Shown: in pieces, positions 13,498-22,719 of the stretch
Numbering within the stretch: position 1 is the stretch's first letter
Layout: the number at the start of each line of letters is the position of its first letter
IMG/VR virus record: IMGVR_UViG_3300037882_000560
Coordinates: 1 to 37,299 of that record
DNA from: a virus
Length of the DNA: 37,299 nt
Direction: 5' to 3' (one strand)
The notes under the pieces: generated by a model
Database searches by the model: none
What the model was told of the DNA's origin: nothing
The model's input: the letters and a program-made list of their open reading frames with translations, nothing else
Translations under genes and position numbers: made by a program

Positions 13498-15354
13498 ATG
13501 GGTCTAAGAGACCGTATCGCAAAGGCACTACTGCAAGGTGAAGTTGAAAAGGCACTAAATCTGCCCGCAGGTTCGGTGACCATGACTGAACAAGAGATGC
13601 GTACTGCTGCGTTAAATCAGATCGCGCAGAACTACGGCAACTCTGTACCGCTTCCACGCAACCCTTGGCTTGCTGGCGTTCCGTTTGGCCCTGGCACACC
13701 AATCACCCCTGGCGCAATCAACCCAGTCCGTGAGGATGGCCGCCCCGATCCACGCCGTTATGAATTCCAAGTTGCTCAGAACATCAACATCACGGAAACC
13801 CGCCTGGTTCCATTCAAAACCCTGCGTGCTTCTGCTGATCAGATTGACATCTTGCGCCGTTGTATTGAAGTAATCAAGAACAAAGTTACAGGCCTTGATT
13901 GGGACATCACCCTTGGCACAGATGCGTCAGAAAAGATTGCGGCAAGTTCAGGTGGCGATCATGTGCGGGCTATGGCCAAAGCGCGTGAGAAATACACCGA
14001 TGAGATTGCTCGATTGCGCGAGTTTTGGGAAAACCCTGACCGTTCAAACGGACTGACCTTCTCCGATTGGTTGATGATTGCTCTTGAAGAGATACTTGTC
14101 ATTGATGCCTGGGCCGTTTGGCCACAGCGCTCAGTTGGTGGCGATCTTTACGGACTTCAAATTCTAGATGGCGGAACAATAAAGCCACTTCTTGATGATC
14201 GTGGAATGCGCCCTATGGCTCCAAACGCAGCCTTCCAACAGATTCTTTATGGTTTCCCACGCGCTGAGTTCACAGCCAACGATGATGACCCAACCGCCGA
14301 TGGCGAGTTCACATCTGATGATTTGCAGTACATGATTCGCAACCGCCGCACAACTTCGGCTTACGGTTTCAGCCCAACAGAGCGAGCGCTTCCTTTGGCA
14401 GACATTTACCTTCGCCGCCAGCAATGGATTAGAGCCGAATACACCGATGGCGTTATGCCTGAGTTGATGTTTACAACCGATGAAAACTGGGGAACCAACC
14501 CTGACCTCTTGCGTGCCTATGAAAACATATTCAACGATGATCTCTCAGGTCAAACAGAACAACGCAAGCGTCTGCGCCTTTTGCCAGCGGGTATGACCCC
14601 TGTTCAGTTTGATGCATACGGTGAGAAGTTTAAAGACACTCTTGACGACTATTTGATCACATCTATTTGTGGTCACTATGGCGTTCAACCAGCCGAGATC
14701 GGTTTTGCACCGAAGGGCGGGCTGGGAGGCGCTGGTTTCGAGGAGGGGCGGGCGGAAAGCGCTGAGGCAATCGGAACACAGCCTTTGGTTAACTGGATCA
14801 GCAAGATGCTCACAAACATCTCTTACACTTACCTTGGTATGCCACGCGAGTTGGAATTCCGCTTAATGACATCCAAGCGCCTGGACAACGAGTCAAACGC
14901 TCGCAAAAACCAAATTGAAATTACAAGCGGTGGAAAGACAATCAACGAGCGCCGCTCTGAACTTGGCCTTCCATTGCTAGATACGCCACAGGCCGACATG
15001 CCAATCCTTCAATCAGGTGCAAACACATTCTTGTTCAGCCCTGACGGAATTATTGATGCAGTCACAGCCTCGACTGCACCTGCTTTGGCTGGACCTAACG
15101 CCGAGGCCGTTGCCCCAGTTACTCAGATCGGTGAAAAGCCTGAAAAGGAACCAACAGTTCTTGAAGAGGAAGCCATCGATGAAGAGACAAAGACCGAAGT
15201 TAAAGCCTTTATGAAGTGGGCTAACAAAGGCAAACGCGCTCGCCTCTTTGAATTCAAATCACTAGATCCAATCGTGGCCGATGCACTGAACCGTTGCGCT
15301 TACGAAGGAGACCTCGACAGCGCTAGGGCGCTCGCTAAGGCTTACTTAACATGA
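13498..15354 (+). CDS. portal protein
   Basis: A 618-residue protein in the place expected for portal. Contains the portal-type core: ILRRCIEVIKNKVTGLDWDI, WLMIALEEILVIDAWAVWPQ, LYGLQILDGGTIKPLLDDRG, a long stem helix and DDYLITSICGHYGVQPAEIGFAP. The C-terminal 100 residues are acidic and probably disordered. SD AAGGAG. The dodecamer forms the DNA entry channel and docks the terminase. It overlaps the MuF gene by four bases. Longer than many HK97-type portals because of the tail extension. Confidence 0.9.
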   Translation: MGLRDRIAKALLQGEVEKALNLPAGSVTMTEQEMRTAALNQIAQNYGNSVPLPRNPWLAGVPFGPGTPITPGAINPVREDGRPDPRRYEFQVAQNINITETRLVPFKTLRASADQIDILRRCIEVIKNKVTGLDWDITLGTDASEKIAASSGGDHVRAMAKAREKYTDEIARLREFWENPDRSNGLTFSDWLMIALEEILVIDAWAVWPQRSVGGDLYGLQILDGGTIKPLLDDRGMRPMAPNAAFQQILYGFPRAEFTANDDDPTADGEFTSDDLQYMIRNRRTTSAYGFSPTERALPLADIYLRRQQWIRAEYTDGVMPELMFTTDENWGTNPDLLRAYENIFNDDLSGQTEQRKRLRLLPAGMTPVQFDAYGEKFKDTLDDYLITSICGHYGVQPAEIGFAPKGGLGGAGFEEGRAESAEAIGTQPLVNWISKMLTNISYTYLGMPRELEFRLMTSKRLDNESNARKNQIEITSGGKTINERRSELGLPLLDTPQADMPILQSGANTFLFSPDGIIDAVTASTAPALAGPNAEAVAPVTQIGEKPEKEPTVLEEEAIDEETKTEVKAFMKWANKGKRARLFEFKSLDPIVADALNRCAYEGDLDSARALAKAYLT

Positions 15355-16181
15355 CCTGGGGGCCTCTTAAAGCCGATGGGCGGATGGCGGCAAAGAGTGC
15401 CTTAAAGATACGGGCAGCGCTGGCACAAACCGCTGAATTCAAACGCGTGTTCGAGAGTTATCTTGAAACGCAACCAAACCAATCTGACAAACCTGCCCAA
15501 GATCGTGCGCGTGCGCGAGCCTGGGTGATGCTTAATGTTCGGGTAAATATGACGGCGTTGATGGGTGTGCTTGAGCGCGTTTATGCGGAAGGCTGGGTTA
15601 CAGGAGAGGCTGCTGCTGACGAAGCGATAGCCAAAGCCAAAGAAGCCCGCAAAGCCTTTGAGGATGATTTGATTGACTGGTCTTTATGGAACCCTGGCGA
15701 TGAGGCTGCGGCCCTTTTGCTTCGCCCAACTAAGGCCTTCCAAAGATTTCTTGAGTCTTTTGGTATCACCCTGAAAGAACTAACCAACACAACCATTAAC
15801 GACATTGGCAACTCAATTGCTGATGCTTTAGAGCAAGGCTTGTCGGCAAACCAGGCAGCCAAACTGATCAGGCGGAATGTGGCAACCTCGTCTCGGGCAT
15901 TGATGATTGCAATCACCGAACAGAACCGCGCCATGTCTGCTGCAACGATCAACCGCTACCGTGAAATGCAAATCGGTGAAATGGAATGGGAAGTTTCAGA
16001 CCCCTGCCCAAAGTGTGCGCAAAACGCTAACCAAATTGTGCCTATTGGTGGGACATTCAACTCGGGCGACACACAACCGCCAGCCCACCCAAATTGCCGC
16101 TGTGCTTTGCTTCCTGTCATTCCTGACTTTGGGGTAGACATCCCTGAAGGCGCTACGCTATTCCCAGTACCTACGAATTAA
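15351..16181 (+). CDS. MuF-like head morphogenesis protein
   Basis: A 276-residue protein directly after portal. N-terminal half helical; residues about 165-260 carry the MuF signature: NQAAKLIRRNVATSSRALMIAITEQNRAMS, then a metal-binding block CPKCAQNANQIVPIGG... PPAHPNCRCALLP. MuF proteins are minor capsid components bound to portal and packaged at a few copies. No toxin extension is present. ATGA overlap with portal. Confidence 0.85.
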   Translation: MTWGPLKADGRMAAKSALKIRAALAQTAEFKRVFESYLETQPNQSDKPAQDRARARAWVMLNVRVNMTALMGVLERVYAEGWVTGEAAADEAIAKAKEARKAFEDDLIDWSLWNPGDEAAALLLRPTKAFQRFLESFGITLKELTNTTINDIGNSIADALEQGLSANQAAKLIRRNVATSSRALMIAITEQNRAMSAATINRYREMQIGEMEWEVSDPCPKCAQNANQIVPIGGTFNSGDTQPPAHPNCRCALLPVIPDFGVDIPEGATLFPVPTN

Positions 16182-16228
16182 AACTGCTAAAGTAATACAC
16201 CTAGCCTTCCTAATAGATTGAGGACAAG

Positions 16229-16510
16229 ATGGCATTTAATACAATCAACGCAACTGCAACAACCGTTGCTACTCCGCTTGTAACACTACCTTTGACTATG
16301 GGCCAAGGCCGCGCAGTTCAAATTCAAAACAACGACACACAATCAATCTTTGTGGGCGCTTCAAATGTCACCACAACAGGTGCAACTAAAGGGCATGTGA
16401 TTCTTGCAGGACAGACTTATCAGGTGTGGATCAGCGGCGGAGATATTATCTACGGCATTTCAGCGGCGGGAACAACTACTGGCGCAGTTTGCATTCAATT
16501 TTCAGCGTAA
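16229..16510 (+). CDS. small beta-rich structural protein, possible decoration protein
   Basis: A 93-residue Thr/Gly/Val-rich protein (MAFNTINATATTVATPLVTL... GRAVQIQNNDTQSIFVGASNV). The pattern of a receptor-free beta sandwich, with no Cys pairs, and its place between MuF and protease suggest a capsid or neck accessory. It is preceded by a 47-base gap. No family assignment. Confidence 0.5.
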   Translation: MAFNTINATATTVATPLVTLPLTMGQGRAVQIQNNDTQSIFVGASNVTTTGATKGHVILAGQTYQVWISGGDIIYGISAAGTTTGAVCIQFSA

Positions 16511-16531
16511 CAAACCAACAAGGAGAAACCT

Positions 16532-17995
16532 ATGAACGATCTAACAACTTCGTATTTCAGTATTGAAAAAGCAGATCGCCAGGCTGATGGCACCTTGATG
16601 GTTTATGGCAAGGCAACTGATGACTCAATTGACATTGACCAACAGATCTGTGACGCTGCGTGGTTAGATCGCGCAATGCCTGATTGGTTTAAATCAGGTG
16701 GCAACATCCGAGAACAACACTCATCTATTGCAGCAGGAGTTGCGAAAGAATACGAAGTTAAGGCAGACGGACATTACATTCACGCCCTTGTTGTTGATCC
16801 AATCTCAGTCAAGAAGGTTGAAAACGGAGTCCTTAAAGGTTTCTCAATTGGCATCAAGTCTCCACGCGTTGTCCGCGATACAAAGGCTGTAAACGGCCGC
16901 ATCATTGACGGACAGATCGTAGAAGTTAGCCTTGTTGACCGCCCTGCTAATCCAAACGCAAAATTAATGCTTGCTAAGAGTGTTGATGGAGAGTCAAGCC
17001 TGGTTCAAGTTGAGGAATTAGTAGAAACAGATGCATTACAATCTAATGCAGTCGCAGAAACTAAGGAGACTCCTGTGGAAAAATCAGTAACAGTCGCTGT
17101 TCCAAAGTCAATCGTGGGCGACATTTTAAAGTTTGACAAGGCTCAGTACGAAGCCGCTAGAGAAGCCTTAGCCAACCTCATTGCTATTGAAGCGGGGGAA
17201 ATGCGCGAAGGACACAATGAAATCCAGTCAATTGGACACCTATTAGAAGCCGTTGCTCACCTCCATGCTTGGTATGAAGGCGAAGAAGCAGAAGGAGAAG
17301 TCGTGGAAGAAGAGACAATTATTGAACGCTCTGCTGATGCAGAAAAGAAAGACAAGATGTGCGCCGAGTGCAACAAGTCTTACAAGATGTGCAAGTGCGA
17401 GGGTGGCTTTAAGGCTGCTAAGGAAGAGGAAGCGGATGCTGAAAAGGGCGCAGAGCCTAACCCAGTCCCATCCCAAGAAACCTACGCGACACTTGCAGGA
17501 ACAGTAATCGTTCCACCAACTGAAACTCCTAAGTCAGCAGAAGCAGACGAAGCGGCAGTTGAGGAAGCCCCAGTTGAGGAAGCGGCAGTCGAAGAGACTC
17601 CTGCAGAAGCCCCAGTTGAAGAGGCAGTAACAGAAGATTCTGATGCAAAGACAGAAGTTGATGCAGCAGATGTTGAAGCCATCGTAGAGCAGGTGGTAAA
17701 GAGCGCGACTGAGTCACTTCGAGCAGAGATCGCTACTCTTGTTGCAGCAAAAGAGGCTGCACTTGAGAAGTCGGTAAGCCTTGAGTCTGAGTTAGCAATT
17801 GCCAAGTCTCTCGCCGTGGCTGGCGGCCCAAGCCGTACAGCGAAGCCATTGTCTACCAAGATTAATGACAACCTTACAAAGGCCGCCATTTACAAAGCGA
17901 AAGCAAATGCAACAACAGACCCTGTTCTTGCTAAAGGTTACAAAGTATTAGCCGAGGAGTTCTACTCCAAAGCAGCCGATAGCAATAACAACTAA
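16532..17995 (+). CDS. prohead protease fused to scaffold
   Basis: A 487-residue protein. Residues 1-150 are a HK97/S78-type prohead protease: His63 in REQHSS, Ser105 in GFSIGIKSP, and VEVSLVDRPANPNAKL at 130-144. Residues 150-487 are very acidic and helical with Ala/Glu/Val repeats at 315-365 and a coiled coil at 375-425, the usual make-up of an internal scaffold. A four-Cys knuckle (C277, C280, C287, C289) lies in the middle. GTG 17075 in frame has AAGGAG six bases upstream and could start a separate scaffold of 306 residues. The protease cuts scaffold and capsid protein during maturation. Confidence 0.88.
   Translation: MNDLTTSYFSIEKADRQADGTLMVYGKATDDSIDIDQQICDAAWLDRAMPDWFKSGGNIREQHSSIAAGVAKEYEVKADGHYIHALVVDPISVKKVENGVLKGFSIGIKSPRVVRDTKAVNGRIIDGQIVEVSLVDRPANPNAKLMLAKSVDGESSLVQVEELVETDALQSNAVAETKETPVEKSVTVAVPKSIVGDILKFDKAQYEAAREALANLIAIEAGEMREGHNEIQSIGHLLEAVAHLHAWYEGEEAEGEVVEEETIIERSADAEKKDKMCAECNKSYKMCKCEGGFKAAKEEEADAEKGAEPNPVPSQETYATLAGTVIVPPTETPKSAEADEAAVEEAPVEEAAVEETPAEAPVEEAVTEDSDAKTEVDAADVEAIVEQVVKSATESLRAEIATLVAAKEAALEKSVSLESELAIAKSLAVAGGPSRTAKPLSTKINDNLTKAAIYKAKANATTDPVLAKGYKVLAEEFYSKAADSNNN
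17061..17077 (+). promoter_or_regulatory. internal ribosome-binding site and GTG in protease/scaffold gene
   Basis: TAAGGAG followed after six bases by GTG, in frame with the long protein at residue 182, just past the protease domain. The position matches nested scaffold starts known from other phages (lambda C/Nu3 type). It would give scaffold in excess over protease. Translation here is inferred. Confidence 0.5.
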
Positions 17996-18016
17996 CTACT
18001 ACTCAAAGGATAAGCA

Positions 18017-19687
18017 ATGACATTTTCAGCACCCAAGGTCACAGACCTATTCGGTGATGCAAGTCCACGCGAAGCCGCAGAGCGCATGGAGGAATACACC
18101 TCTGAACTAGGCAAGTCACTTGCCAGCGCATCTACAGTTCCAGGACAAGCACCAGTCGCAGATCCAGCAGCGCAGATCGAAGCACTTGTAGCAAACAAGT
18201 CTCTATCTCCTGATGTTTCAGCGGGCCTTCAGAACGCACTTGCTGCACAGCGCCTTGCTATGCAGGATATGCAGAAGGACATCACCCTTACATCTCCACT
18301 TTCAACATCTTTTGCAGCCTTCGATCTTGAAGCACCTGCTAAGTTGCTCACACCACGCCCAACACCTCTCCGTAACCGTATCCCACGCAAGAAGGGCGTT
18401 GGCACAAGCCACCGTCAGAAGCAGATCCTTGGTTACACAGGTACAGGAACTGGCGGAGTTGGCAACACATGGCCTGGTATCACACAGTCCACAACAACAA
18501 CATTTGGTGCGATTAACTACGAGCGCGGACCTAAGATTTCTTATGCTGCTCAAGACTTGATCTTGCCTTACAACTCATACTCACTATCTGACAGCGTTAC
18601 ATTTGATGCTAACTTCTCAGGCCTTGGCTACCAGGACCTTCGTCAGTTGTCATCAACATCAACTCTTTACGCAACAATGTTGATGGAAGAGCGCATGATG
18701 CTTATGGCACGCGGAACAGCAAGCGGATACTCAGGCGCTCTATCAGCACCTACATTCACACTTGCATCACCAGTTGCAGCATCAGGACAGACAGCACTTG
18801 CTAACACTACTTACTATGTAAATGTGACCGCAGATGCTGGTATCTCAGGTAACGGCTTCGGTGAGTCTATTCTCGGAACAGAAGCAAACACAGCAGTTGC
18901 ATCAGGCGATGTTCTTACAATCACCGTTGCATCACCTGTAACAGGCGCACTTGGTTACAACATCTATGTTGGAACAACAACAGGCGCTGCAAACCTCACC
19001 TACCAGGGAACTCTAAAGGGAACTGGTACATTCACAATTCAAGGCGCTGGAACACAAGGCCTAGTTGGAAACAACGCTGCCTACACAACAACAGGAGCCG
19101 CAGCATCACGCGCATCAGCAGACACATCTGCTTACGCAACTGGTTATGACGGAATTCTTGCTACTGTTCTAGGACCTAACTCAGGTTACAACAACGCGAT
19201 CAACAGCGCGTTCTCAACTTCTAACCCAGGTGGAGAATTCCAGACTGCATTCGCTTCTATGTACCAAAATGTAAAGGCTGATCCTGATGTGGTTCTCCTT
19301 AACGGTAACGATCGTAAGCAACTCTCTGATGCAATCAAGAGCGGCTCAAACGCTAACTACCGTTTGGTTATCAACAACCCAGGCGAAGACGGCACAACAT
19401 ACGGCTCAGTAGTAACTGGCCTACAGAATGAAGTAACAGGCAAGGCTGTTGATCTTATGGTTCACCCATGGCTCAACCAGGGCGTTGCTCCAATCCTTTC
19501 ATTCACACTTCCAATCCCTGACACAGAGGTTTCAGATGTTTGGGCGAACTACCTAGTTCAGGACTACATGGGTATCCAGTGGCCTGTAACTCAGTTCTCT
19601 TATGACTTCTCAACATACTTCCGTGGCACATTCTTCTGCGCAGCACCTGCGTGGAACGGTGCAGTTTCAGGAATTGTTAACGCTTAA
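18017..19687 (+). CDS. major capsid protein (HK97 fold) with inserted beta domain
   Basis: A 556-residue protein after the scaffold. N-terminal 1-100 is helical and charged, a possible delta/scaffold domain. The HK97-like core is seen at 101-235 (PLRNRIPRKKGVGTSHRQKQI, ISYAAQDLILPYN, LMEERMMLMARGT) and 375-556 (DVVLLNGNDRKQLSDAI, VHPWLNQGVAPILSFTLPIP). Residues about 243-343 form a separate Thr/Gly-rich beta domain (APTFTLASPVAA... YYVNVTADAGISGNG... NIYVGTTTGAANLTYQG) inserted in the core, probably surface-exposed. A hairpin follows the stop. Confidence 0.88.
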   Translation: MTFSAPKVTDLFGDASPREAAERMEEYTSELGKSLASASTVPGQAPVADPAAQIEALVANKSLSPDVSAGLQNALAAQRLAMQDMQKDITLTSPLSTSFAAFDLEAPAKLLTPRPTPLRNRIPRKKGVGTSHRQKQILGYTGTGTGGVGNTWPGITQSTTTTFGAINYERGPKISYAAQDLILPYNSYSLSDSVTFDANFSGLGYQDLRQLSSTSTLYATMLMEERMMLMARGTASGYSGALSAPTFTLASPVAASGQTALANTTYYVNVTADAGISGNGFGESILGTEANTAVASGDVLTITVASPVTGALGYNIYVGTTTGAANLTYQGTLKGTGTFTIQGAGTQGLVGNNAAYTTTGAAASRASADTSAYATGYDGILATVLGPNSGYNNAINSAFSTSNPGGEFQTAFASMYQNVKADPDVVLLNGNDRKQLSDAIKSGSNANYRLVINNPGEDGTTYGSVVTGLQNEVTGKAVDLMVHPWLNQGVAPILSFTLPIPDTEVSDVWANYLVQDYMGIQWPVTQFSYDFSTYFRGTFFCAAPAWNGAVSGIVNA

Positions 19688-19694
19688 TACAACT

Positions 19695-19745
19695 GAATAA
19701 AGAAGGGAGGGGTGCGTTTCTTAAGGGCGCACCCTTCCTTTATTC
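19695..19745 (+). terminator. stem-loop after the capsid gene
   Basis: Outer arms GAATAAAG (19695-19702) and CTTTATTC (19738-19745) pair, and inside them GGGTGCG pairs with CGCACCC around a short loop, with a few unpaired bases between the two stems. There is no long T-run, so it may slow or partly terminate transcription, or protect the capsid mRNA 3' end. The next gene has its own AAGGAGG. Confidence 0.6.
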
Positions 19746-19759
19746 AATAAGGAGGCAGC

Positions 19760-20038
19760 ATGGCAAGATGGGTAGCACCTGATAAAGGTGTAAAAGAAAC
19801 AGTTATTGGAAACGCAACCTACCGCCCCGATCGCGGTGGCATTTACACGGTAGACAACGCGGCGCACGCAAAGGCAATGAAGGCAGAGGGTTATTTCGAG
19901 GCAGCATTAAATCCTTATGACAGTAAAGACGGCGAACGAGGATTTACTTGCGTAGAATGTGGCTTTGGGAGTTGGTTTGCATTGTGTTCACGGTGCGGGC
20001 ATAACAACTCCAGTATTCCAACGGATGGGAATTCATAA
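19760..20038 (+). CDS. hypothetical zinc-ribbon protein near connectors (92 aa)
   Basis: Begins MARWVAPDKGVKETVIGNATYRP and has CVEC at 64-67 and CSRC at 76-79, a zinc ribbon at the C-terminus. Sits where phages often place a small head-decoration or connector accessory protein. GGAGGCAGC precedes ATG. Function not recognised. Confidence 0.6.
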   Translation: MARWVAPDKGVKETVIGNATYRPDRGGIYTVDNAAHAKAMKAEGYFEAALNPYDSKDGERGFTCVECGFGSWFALCSRCGHNNSSIPTDGNS

Positions 20039-20926
20039 ATGGCAACGGGCGTAACAACAGACACTTTCTCTGAGCAGTCATACTTGACCGTTCAAGAATA
20101 CAAGAACGCGCCCACCTCGATTGACTATGACAACCTGGTAGTTGGCGGCAACGCAACGGCTCAAGATGCCGAACTCAAGAATGTAATCCTTCGGGCTTCG
20201 TCTTATATGGATGAATACCTGAACCAAAATGTGGTGGCCAACCGAGCCACAGAAACACAGCGAGTCCGCCTAAACAACATGGGCTACATCGCTTTGCACC
20301 CAAATCAAAGCCCGATCATCTCGCTGGAGAGTTTTTACTACGGCGGTTCTCCCACCAACTTAGTGGCGGTACCTGATCCTTCTCAATGCTGGTTTGAAGA
20401 GCAACAGATTCTCATTCCTTTATCGCAGATGGCAACCACTTATTCCTCTGCGGGGCCTTTGGCTTTTGGCCCTGGAATTGGTGGGTCTCAACAGATCTTT
20501 ACTAAGTACACCTATGTGGCTGGCTTTGCCAACACAACCGTTGTATCGGGAACTGCTGGGGCTTCCACGATCGTTGTGGCTGATCCAATCGGAATCATCC
20601 CTGGCGAAATGCTGCGCATCTCAGATGGCGCAAGCAGCGAAACCGTTTATGTGAGTTCGTCTTACACCTACGGCAACGCCACCCTTACTTTGGCCTCTCC
20701 GCTTCTTTTCACACACGCTGCGGGCGCTGCCATCGGCAATATGCCAAACGCAATTAAGCAAGCCTGTATTTTAATCACCACGGCTTTTATTAAGATCCGT
20801 GGCGACAATTCTTTAACCATGAACATCACCACCCAACCGCAGGGCAGCATTCCTGGCTCGACTCGTTACGGCGGAGAGATTTCCATGGCTCTGACTATGG
20901 TCGATAAGTACCGCAGGATCAGGTAA
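20039..20926 (+). CDS. head-tail connector (adaptor) protein
   Basis: A 295-residue protein at the adaptor position. N-terminal helices (YLTVQEYKNAPTSIDYDN... LKNVILRASSYMDEYLNQ) and C-terminal helix (NAIKQACILITTAFIKIR) match the HK97 gp6-like adaptor plan. A beta domain is inserted at about 175-235 (GTAGASTIVVADPIGIIPGEMLRIS... LTLASPLLF), making it longer than the family average of near 100-150. It likely binds below portal. Confidence 0.7.
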   Translation: MATGVTTDTFSEQSYLTVQEYKNAPTSIDYDNLVVGGNATAQDAELKNVILRASSYMDEYLNQNVVANRATETQRVRLNNMGYIALHPNQSPIISLESFYYGGSPTNLVAVPDPSQCWFEEQQILIPLSQMATTYSSAGPLAFGPGIGGSQQIFTKYTYVAGFANTTVVSGTAGASTIVVADPIGIIPGEMLRISDGASSETVYVSSSYTYGNATLTLASPLLFTHAAGAAIGNMPNAIKQACILITTAFIKIRGDNSLTMNITTQPQGSIPGSTRYGGEISMALTMVDKYRRIR

Positions 20927-21414
20927 TGGCGGGCCGCGTAGGGGTCAGAAACACGCTCGCTGCGTTTATTTCCAACCCGCAAATCACAAACTTAAACCAA
21001 GTTTTCACTTCTTTCCCAAAGCGCATTAACTATCAGATCAATTCACAGCCTGGTCAATTAACCCGCTCGGCTGTTGTGATATTTATTGCGGCTGAAACAG
21101 AAACACGCCTGGCAATCGGCGGCGCTCATAGCGGTTGGAAGCGCGTGGATTACACATTAGTTTTGCAGGTTTATACCCACTCGATGCATCGCAATGCCGA
21201 GGATGTAATGGATGACTTTGATGTGCTAATCGACAACATCAAAGAGCGGCTGCGTTCCGACCACAATTTTGGCGACCCAACGGGTAATCTAGTGTGGCAA
21301 GGAGCCGAACCGATCATCAACGCACGCTACGGAGAAGTGTCCACTACCAATGAGGGCGCTTCAGAAGTGTTTGCTGAGATAGAATTCGATGTTACTGAAA
21401 TGATCCAAGCATAA
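20926..21414 (+). CDS. tail terminator/completion-like protein
   Basis: A 162-residue protein overlapping the adaptor stop (TAATG). Alpha/beta pattern with RSAVVIFIAAETETRLAIGGAHSGWKRVDYTLVLQVYTHS and a long helix (AEDVMDDFDVLIDNIKERL), as in gpU-like tail terminators that cap the tail tube and join it to the head. Position just before the major tail protein agrees. Confidence 0.65.
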   Translation: MAGRVGVRNTLAAFISNPQITNLNQVFTSFPKRINYQINSQPGQLTRSAVVIFIAAETETRLAIGGAHSGWKRVDYTLVLQVYTHSMHRNAEDVMDDFDVLIDNIKERLRSDHNFGDPTGNLVWQGAEPIINARYGEVSTTNEGASEVFAEIEFDVTEMIQA

Positions 21415-21422
21415 GGAGCAAC

Positions 21423-21626
21423 ATGAAACTGAAATACAACGGAACAGACGAACGAGTGTTCCCATCGCTGGGGATCACAGTAAAACCAGGTGACGAGTTT
21501 GACGCACCCGAAGGCTTTACTCATCCTGATTGCTTAGCACCAGGAGCAGCGAAGCCAGCAGCAATTCCAACACCAGCCCCAACCAAGTCTGCCGCGTCAG
21601 ACACCGACTCTAAGGAGAGTGAATAA
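21423..21626 (+). CDS. small hypothetical protein before the tail tube gene (67 aa)
   Basis: Begins MKLKYNGTDERVFPSLGITVKPGDEFDAPEGF, a small beta barrel-like domain, followed by a Pro/Ala/Thr then acidic tail. Similar short proteins occur at this place in many actinophages. Function unknown. TAATG overlap with the next gene. Confidence 0.65.
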   Translation: MKLKYNGTDERVFPSLGITVKPGDEFDAPEGFTHPDCLAPGAAKPAAIPTPAPTKSAASDTDSKESE

Positions 21627-22612
21627 TGTCAGTACAGCAATCCGTACGCTCGTACCTGGGTATCGCTAAAGAAGTGACCAAGGGTACGATCGTTGCACCT
21701 ACAGATTTTATCCCAGTAGCGAAGGACAACATCAAGCCAGTTGATGTCGTTGATCCGCTCTACGACACAGGCCTTCGTGGGTCCAATGTTGTTAACTACA
21801 ACTACCTACAGGGTCGCACACGCTCTACTTTTGACTTTGGCGGCGCAGTATTTGCCGACACAGTTGGTTACGCTATCGCGGGCCTTCTTGGAAGCGTGGC
21901 AACAACAGGATCAACAGCACCTTTCACACACACCGTTTCTCTAAAGAACAGCCTCACATCAGGCGCAGACGATCAGCCAATTTCATACACATTGACTGAC
22001 TTTTACGCAGCAGATGTCCGTTCTTACCCAGGCTGCCAGTTCTCAGACTTCTCTTTGAAGTTCAACGCTGACGGAATGCTTGAATACGATGCAAAGACAA
22101 CAGGCTGGCAATCATCAGCGGTGTCAGATCCAACTCCTACCTTTTCAACCCTTTTGCCTACTCAGGTTTGGCGCGGCACAGTCTCTATTGGAGGCACAGC
22201 AGTATCAAACTCAATGACAGGCAACATCGACATGGCTCGCTCTGTCACCCCTGTTTACGGCATCAGCGCAACTCAAAACCCATACAACATATTCCTTGGG
22301 CCGCTTGAAGTCACAGGCAAGATCACTTTCATCATGGAAGATGACACAGAACTAACTCGTTACCTTAACAACTCCCAGCCAGCCATTGTTCTTAACTGGG
22401 CATACGGTTCAGGCGCTGCGGCAGTTCAACTCCAAGCCACAATCACTAAGGGCGCTTACACAGCAGCCGTTATTGAACGCGGCGAGGACTTTGTGCAAGT
22501 TTCCATTGATCTAAACGGCCAGGGAAATACAACTGACGCTGGATCAACAGGCGGCTTTGCACCAATCAAGTGGGTTCTACAGAACGCGAAAGCATCAGGG
22601 ACCTACGCTTAA
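21626..22612 (+). CDS. major tail (tube) protein
   Basis: A 328-residue beta-rich protein: IAKEVTKGTIVAPTDFIPVAKDN at the start, FDFGGAVFADTVGYAIAGLLG and ITFIMEDDTELTRYLNNSQPAIVL further on, the plan of actinophage tube proteins. A strong terminator directly follows and the chaperone gene comes next, the usual order. Forms the tube that carries DNA. Confidence 0.82.
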   Translation: MSVQQSVRSYLGIAKEVTKGTIVAPTDFIPVAKDNIKPVDVVDPLYDTGLRGSNVVNYNYLQGRTRSTFDFGGAVFADTVGYAIAGLLGSVATTGSTAPFTHTVSLKNSLTSGADDQPISYTLTDFYAADVRSYPGCQFSDFSLKFNADGMLEYDAKTTGWQSSAVSDPTPTFSTLLPTQVWRGTVSIGGTAVSNSMTGNIDMARSVTPVYGISATQNPYNIFLGPLEVTGKITFIMEDDTELTRYLNNSQPAIVLNWAYGSGAAAVQLQATITKGAYTAAVIERGEDFVQVSIDLNGQGNTTDAGSTGGFAPIKWVLQNAKASGTYA

Positions 22613-22618
22613 GTCCAA

Positions 22619-22680
22619 GAGCAGGTGGGATCGGTTGATGGCGACCGCCTTCCCGCCATCCCACCCACCTGCTCCCTTTT
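22619..22680 (+). terminator. terminator after the major tail protein
   Basis: Outer stem GAGCAGGTGGG (22619-22629) with CCCACCTGCTC (22664-22674), inner stem GATGGCG (22637-22643) with CGCCATC (22654-22660), followed by CCTTTT. GC-rich stem plus T-run is a typical intrinsic terminator. It would cap the abundant head and tube mRNA before the lower-copy tail genes. Confidence 0.85.
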
Positions 22681-22719
22681 AAGTTATCATCTGAGGAAGG
22701 CAAACAAACAGGAGGCAAA

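Noticed and set aside
17064-17074. Palindrome AGGAGACTCCT over the internal start
   Set aside because: The arms would leave a one-base loop, so it cannot fold as an RNA hairpin. It is best read as an SD followed by chance complement.
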